From positions 1 through 8,753 of the forward strand of contig JAGVUS010000009.1 of assembly GCA_019136175.1 (NCBI GenBank): a stretch of 8,753 bases of DNA, in the 5' to 3' direction. Numbering within the stretch: the first letter of the stretch is position 1; each line of letters begins with the position of its first letter. The DNA comes from Chloroflexota bacterium. GTDB lineage: Bacteria; Chloroflexota; Anaerolineae; Anaerolineales; Anaerolineaceae. The notes beneath the pieces were generated by a model. The model had not been told where the DNA came from. It saw only the letters and a program-made list of their open reading frames with translations, and searched no databases. The position numbers and the translations under genes were made by a program. This document shows, in pieces, positions 6,286 to 8,753 of this stretch.

Positions 6286-8171
6286 TGAGCACCAAGCCGC
6301 ATATCCGGAATCGCTATATGCTCCTGGGGGATTGTATTTTCATCCTTGCATCTGTCTTTGCCAGTTATGCCTTGCGGCTGGAACTGGGTCCGGCGTTGTT
6401 GCTCTATCTCCCCTCTGCATTCTGGATGGCTGGGGTGGCTTTATTAATCAAGCCAGTTGTATATTACCTTTTCGGTTTATACCGCCGTTTATGGTTATAT
6501 GCAAGCATCCGCGAATTATTTGTCATCTTGCTGTCAGTCACAGCTGCCTCCATTCCTGTTTTCGTAATCATGTTTTCATTACTTTCGCTTGGCATCATTA
6601 ATTTTATGCCGCGGACGGTATTTATCATTGATTGGATCCTCTCGCTTGCTTTTGTGGGTGGCTTGCGTTTTTCTGTCCGGATGCTGGCGGAAGTCCAATC
6701 GCGAGCTTCCAACCAACGTGATGGCAGAGCCAGGAGGATCCTGATTGTGGGGGCAGGCGATGCAGGAGCACTGGTGGTTCGGGAATTGAAAAAGAATCCC
6801 CAGGTGAATATGCAGCCGGTTGCTTTTCTGGACGATGACCCTGCAAAACAACGTCAGCAAATCTATGATATTCCTGTCATCGGCATGATTAAAGACCTGA
6901 ACCAGGCTCTCGACAGGCATCGGATTGACGAGGTCATCATTGCCATTCCCACTGCGCCAGGCAGTGTGGTTCGTGTGGTTACCGAGGGCTGCCGAAGAAA
7001 GGGAATTCCCTTTCGTACCATGCCGGGAATCTACGAATTGCTGGGGGGAACGGTCAGCGTCAGCCGCTTGCGGGACGTGGAAATTACAGACTTGCTGCGC
7101 AGAGAACCAGTCAAGGTTAAGGAAGAATTGATTGGTGCCTTTCTATCGGGGAGAAGGGTACTTGTCACCGGGGCGGGGGGATCGATTGGACGGGAGCTAT
7201 GCCGGCAGATTGCCCGATGGGGTCCATCTGAGTTGATTTTGTTGGGACATGGTGAAAATAGCATATTTGAAACGGTTATTGATCTCCAGGATCAGTACCA
7301 GGGTATTTCCATCAAGCCGGTCATCGCCGACGTGCGCGACCACCCCCGCCTGGATGGTGTATTTGCAGCCCATCGTCCGGAAGTGGTTTTCCATGCGGCA
7401 GCCCATAAGCATGTTCCATTGATGGAATTAAACATTGAAGAAGCAGTAACGAACAATATCCTTGGCACAAAAAATCTGGTCGACCTGGCAGTTCAATATG
7501 GGGTGGATCGACTGGTGATGATTTCCACGGATAAGGCTGTGCGCCCTGCAAATGTAATGGGTGCGACCAAACGGATTGCGGAAATGGTTGTGTTGGATGC
7601 TGGCGCCAAGGCAGGCAAGCCATTTTTGGTGGTTCGCTTTGGAAATGTGTTGGGAAGCCGTGGCAGCGTGGTTCCCATTTTCAAACGACAAATTGCCCGC
7701 GGCGGACCGGTAACCATTACCCACCCGGATATGGAGCGGTATTTTATGACCATCCCGGAAGCAGTTTATCTTGTATTACAGGCAGCTGGGATGAGTGCGG
7801 GCGGTGAAACCTTTGTGCTGAACATGGGGCAGCAGGTGAAGATATTATCCCTGGCGGAAGATCTGATCCGCCTTTCGGGGTTGGAACCCGGGAAGGATAT
7901 TGAAATTGTTTTTACTGGAATCAGACCTGGTGAAAAATTACGGGAGGATTTATGGGAGGAGGGCGAATATCAACCCACCGATCATCCGGAAATTTTCCAG
8001 ACCGGGGACAGCCAGGTTGTTTCGGGCACGGAACTGGATGACCTGGTGAAAGAACTTGTCCGGCTTGCCCGCCAGGGTAATATAGGTGAGGTTGTGGCGT
8101 TATTGGATGAATCCATACCTGATGCATCCGTCCGTGCTACCCCGCCCCCACAAATTTCTGCCATCGACTAG
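6285..8171 (+). CDS. WbpM/FlaA1/CapD-type nucleotide-sugar 4,6-dehydratase, membrane-anchored
   Basis: This 628-residue protein is a long-form polysaccharide biosynthesis SDR that probably converts UDP-GlcNAc (or a similar UDP-HexNAc) to a 4-keto-6-deoxy sugar. The N-terminus carries four membrane helices (about 11-30, 38-63, 76-102, 108-130). A first Rossmann domain starts RRILIVGAGDAG (Gly156 to Gly161). The catalytic SDR domain follows, with the NAD(P)-binding GAGGSIG at 296-302, HAAAHKHVPLME, the Thr415-Asp416-Lys417 triad in ISTDKAVRP, and Met425-Lys429 in NVMGATKR. Met stands where most SDRs have the catalytic Tyr. This is characteristic of the WbpM/PglF/FlaA1 group, so it is not a defect. 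The length fits WbpM and PglF. A GTG at 6282 is in frame, but the ATG at 6285 has a good AAGGG site 6 bases upstream and a TGATG overlap with the previous stop. Conversion to a specific product, such as QuiNAc or bacillosamine precursors, needs downstream genes that are not seen here. Confidence 0.94.
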   Translation: MSTKPHIRNRYMLLGDCIFILASVFASYALRLELGPALLLYLPSAFWMAGVALLIKPVVYYLFGLYRRLWLYASIRELFVILLSVTAASIPVFVIMFSLLSLGIINFMPRTVFIIDWILSLAFVGGLRFSVRMLAEVQSRASNQRDGRARRILIVGAGDAGALVVRELKKNPQVNMQPVAFLDDDPAKQRQQIYDIPVIGMIKDLNQALDRHRIDEVIIAIPTAPGSVVRVVTEGCRRKGIPFRTMPGIYELLGGTVSVSRLRDVEITDLLRREPVKVKEELIGAFLSGRRVLVTGAGGSIGRELCRQIARWGPSELILLGHGENSIFETVIDLQDQYQGISIKPVIADVRDHPRLDGVFAAHRPEVVFHAAAHKHVPLMELNIEEAVTNNILGTKNLVDLAVQYGVDRLVMISTDKAVRPANVMGATKRIAEMVVLDAGAKAGKPFLVVRFGNVLGSRGSVVPIFKRQIARGGPVTITHPDMERYFMTIPEAVYLVLQAAGMSAGGETFVLNMGQQVKILSLAEDLIRLSGLEPGKDIEIVFTGIRPGEKLREDLWEEGEYQPTDHPEIFQTGDSQVVSGTELDDLVKELVRLARQGNIGEVVALLDESIPDASVRATPPPQISAID

Positions 8172-8175
8172 TTCA

Positions 8176-8753
8176 ATGGAAATCACCGCTGCTGAGTGGG
8201 CTCAATTCCTGGAAGATAAACCGGAAATTCATATCCTTCAATCCTTGGAATGGGGTGAATTAAAGCGGAATTATGGCTGGCATCCTGTGTATGTTGTGGA
8301 GGGAGACACGGGGGCACAAATTCTGTTTCGCTCACTTCCACTGGGGTTAACAATTGCTTATATCCCCAAAGGTCCCGTTGGTATACCGGATTGCCATTTT
8401 TGGAAATCCGTGGATGCCGTGTGCCGCAAGCATCATGCAATTTTTCTTAAAGTGGAGCCGGATTCCTGGGAATGTAAATCGGAGGGATGGTGGGAAGATG
8501 CATCTGAAGAATGGGTGACATCCGATACCATTCAACCCCGTCAGACAATCGTCATACCATTGGATGGTGATGAGCCGGAATGGCTGAGCCGGATGTCCCA
8601 AAAGACCAGATATAATGTCAGGCTGGCACAGAAAAAGGATGTGCAGGTAATTGCCAGTGACGATATTTCTTCTTTTCACCAGTTGATGCAAGTTACCGGA
8701 CAAAGGGATGAATTTGGCGTTCATTCCCTTGCCTATTACCAGGATGCTTATCG
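8176..8753 (+). CDS. FemAB/FemX-like peptidyl aminoacyltransferase (N-terminal part, 3'-truncated)
   Basis: The frame stays open from the ATG at 8176 to the window end, giving 192 codons of a protein whose family is usually about 330-420 residues. It resembles FemX/MurM-type enzymes of the GNAT fold that transfer an amino acid from aminoacyl-tRNA to lipid II during interpeptide bridge synthesis. Recognisable elements are an N-terminal ILQSLEWGELKRNYGW motif (about 20-35), an AYIPKGPVG strand-turn, a KTRYNVRLAQKK helix (about 140-155) and RDEFGVHSLAYY near the right edge, all typical of the first of the two GNAT-like domains. The second domain lies beyond the window. The start follows the dehydratase stop by 4 bases with no clear ribosome site, so translation is probably coupled. 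In polysaccharide loci such proteins may modify a glycan rather than peptidoglycan; the substrate here is not known. Confidence 0.85.
   Translation, partial: MEITAAEWAQFLEDKPEIHILQSLEWGELKRNYGWHPVYVVEGDTGAQILFRSLPLGLTIAYIPKGPVGIPDCHFWKSVDAVCRKHHAIFLKVEPDSWECKSEGWWEDASEEWVTSDTIQPRQTIVIPLDGDEPEWLSRMSQKTRYNVRLAQKKDVQVIASDDISSFHQLMQVTGQRDEFGVHSLAYYQDAY

Noticed and set aside
8347..8724. 125-codon open frame on the minus strand
   Set aside because: It is antisense to the FemAB-like gene, which has clear family motifs on the plus strand. No recognisable domain or ribosome site supports it.

Overview
The window carries nine genes, all on the + strand. The first and last are cut by the window edges. 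The genes are packed with gaps of 28 bases or fewer or with overlapping stop/start codons, so there is no non-coding stretch long enough to need separate description. No rRNA, tRNA, CRISPR array, insertion sequence or convincing terminator is visible. Base composition looks even, close to 50 % GC by eye. The protein flavours (ResE/PhoR-like kinase, ExoA-like glycosyltransferase, WbpM/CapD-like dehydratase and a FemAB-type transferase in tight succession) suggest an environmental bacterium, perhaps of the Chloroflexota (Anaerolineae-like). That placement is an impression from protein style, not a demonstrated assignment.

Region 1 (1-1269) is respiratory. It holds the C-terminal end of cytochrome bd ubiquinol oxidase subunit I (cydA) and the complete subunit II (cydB), linked by a strong Shine-Dalgarno sequence that overlaps the cydA stop. 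Region 2 (1298-1735) is a RidA/YjgF-family imine deaminase. Its core keeps the catalytic arginine and glutamate but has no cysteine, while short tails at both ends carry nine cysteines in clusters. This is the most unusual feature in the window. Region 3 (1739-3843) is a complete two-component system: an OmpR/PhoB-type response regulator whose stop overlaps the start of a membrane histidine kinase with an extracytoplasmic sensor region.

Region 4 (3851-8753) is an envelope or exopolysaccharide assembly locus. It contains an ExoA-like family 2 glycosyltransferase with a membrane tail, a polyprenyl-phosphate sugar-1-phosphate transferase (the chain-initiating enzyme), a WbpM/FlaA1/CapD-type nucleotide-sugar 4,6-dehydratase, and the start of a FemAB/FemX-like aminoacyltransferase. 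The dehydratase would make a 4-keto-6-deoxy UDP-HexNAc precursor, the phosphotransferase would load a sugar phosphate onto the lipid carrier, and the glycosyltransferase would extend the chain. The FemAB-like protein would add an amino acid to peptidoglycan or perhaps to the glycan.

Because the two-component pair sits 3 bases after ridA and 7 bases before the first glycosyltransferase, one transcript could join bd oxidase, imine detoxification, signalling and surface-polymer synthesis. This is inferred from spacing only. No wholly undescribed system is evident. The best leads are the cysteine-tailed RidA, the oxidase-regulator-polysaccharide linkage and the FemAB-like enzyme in a polysaccharide locus.
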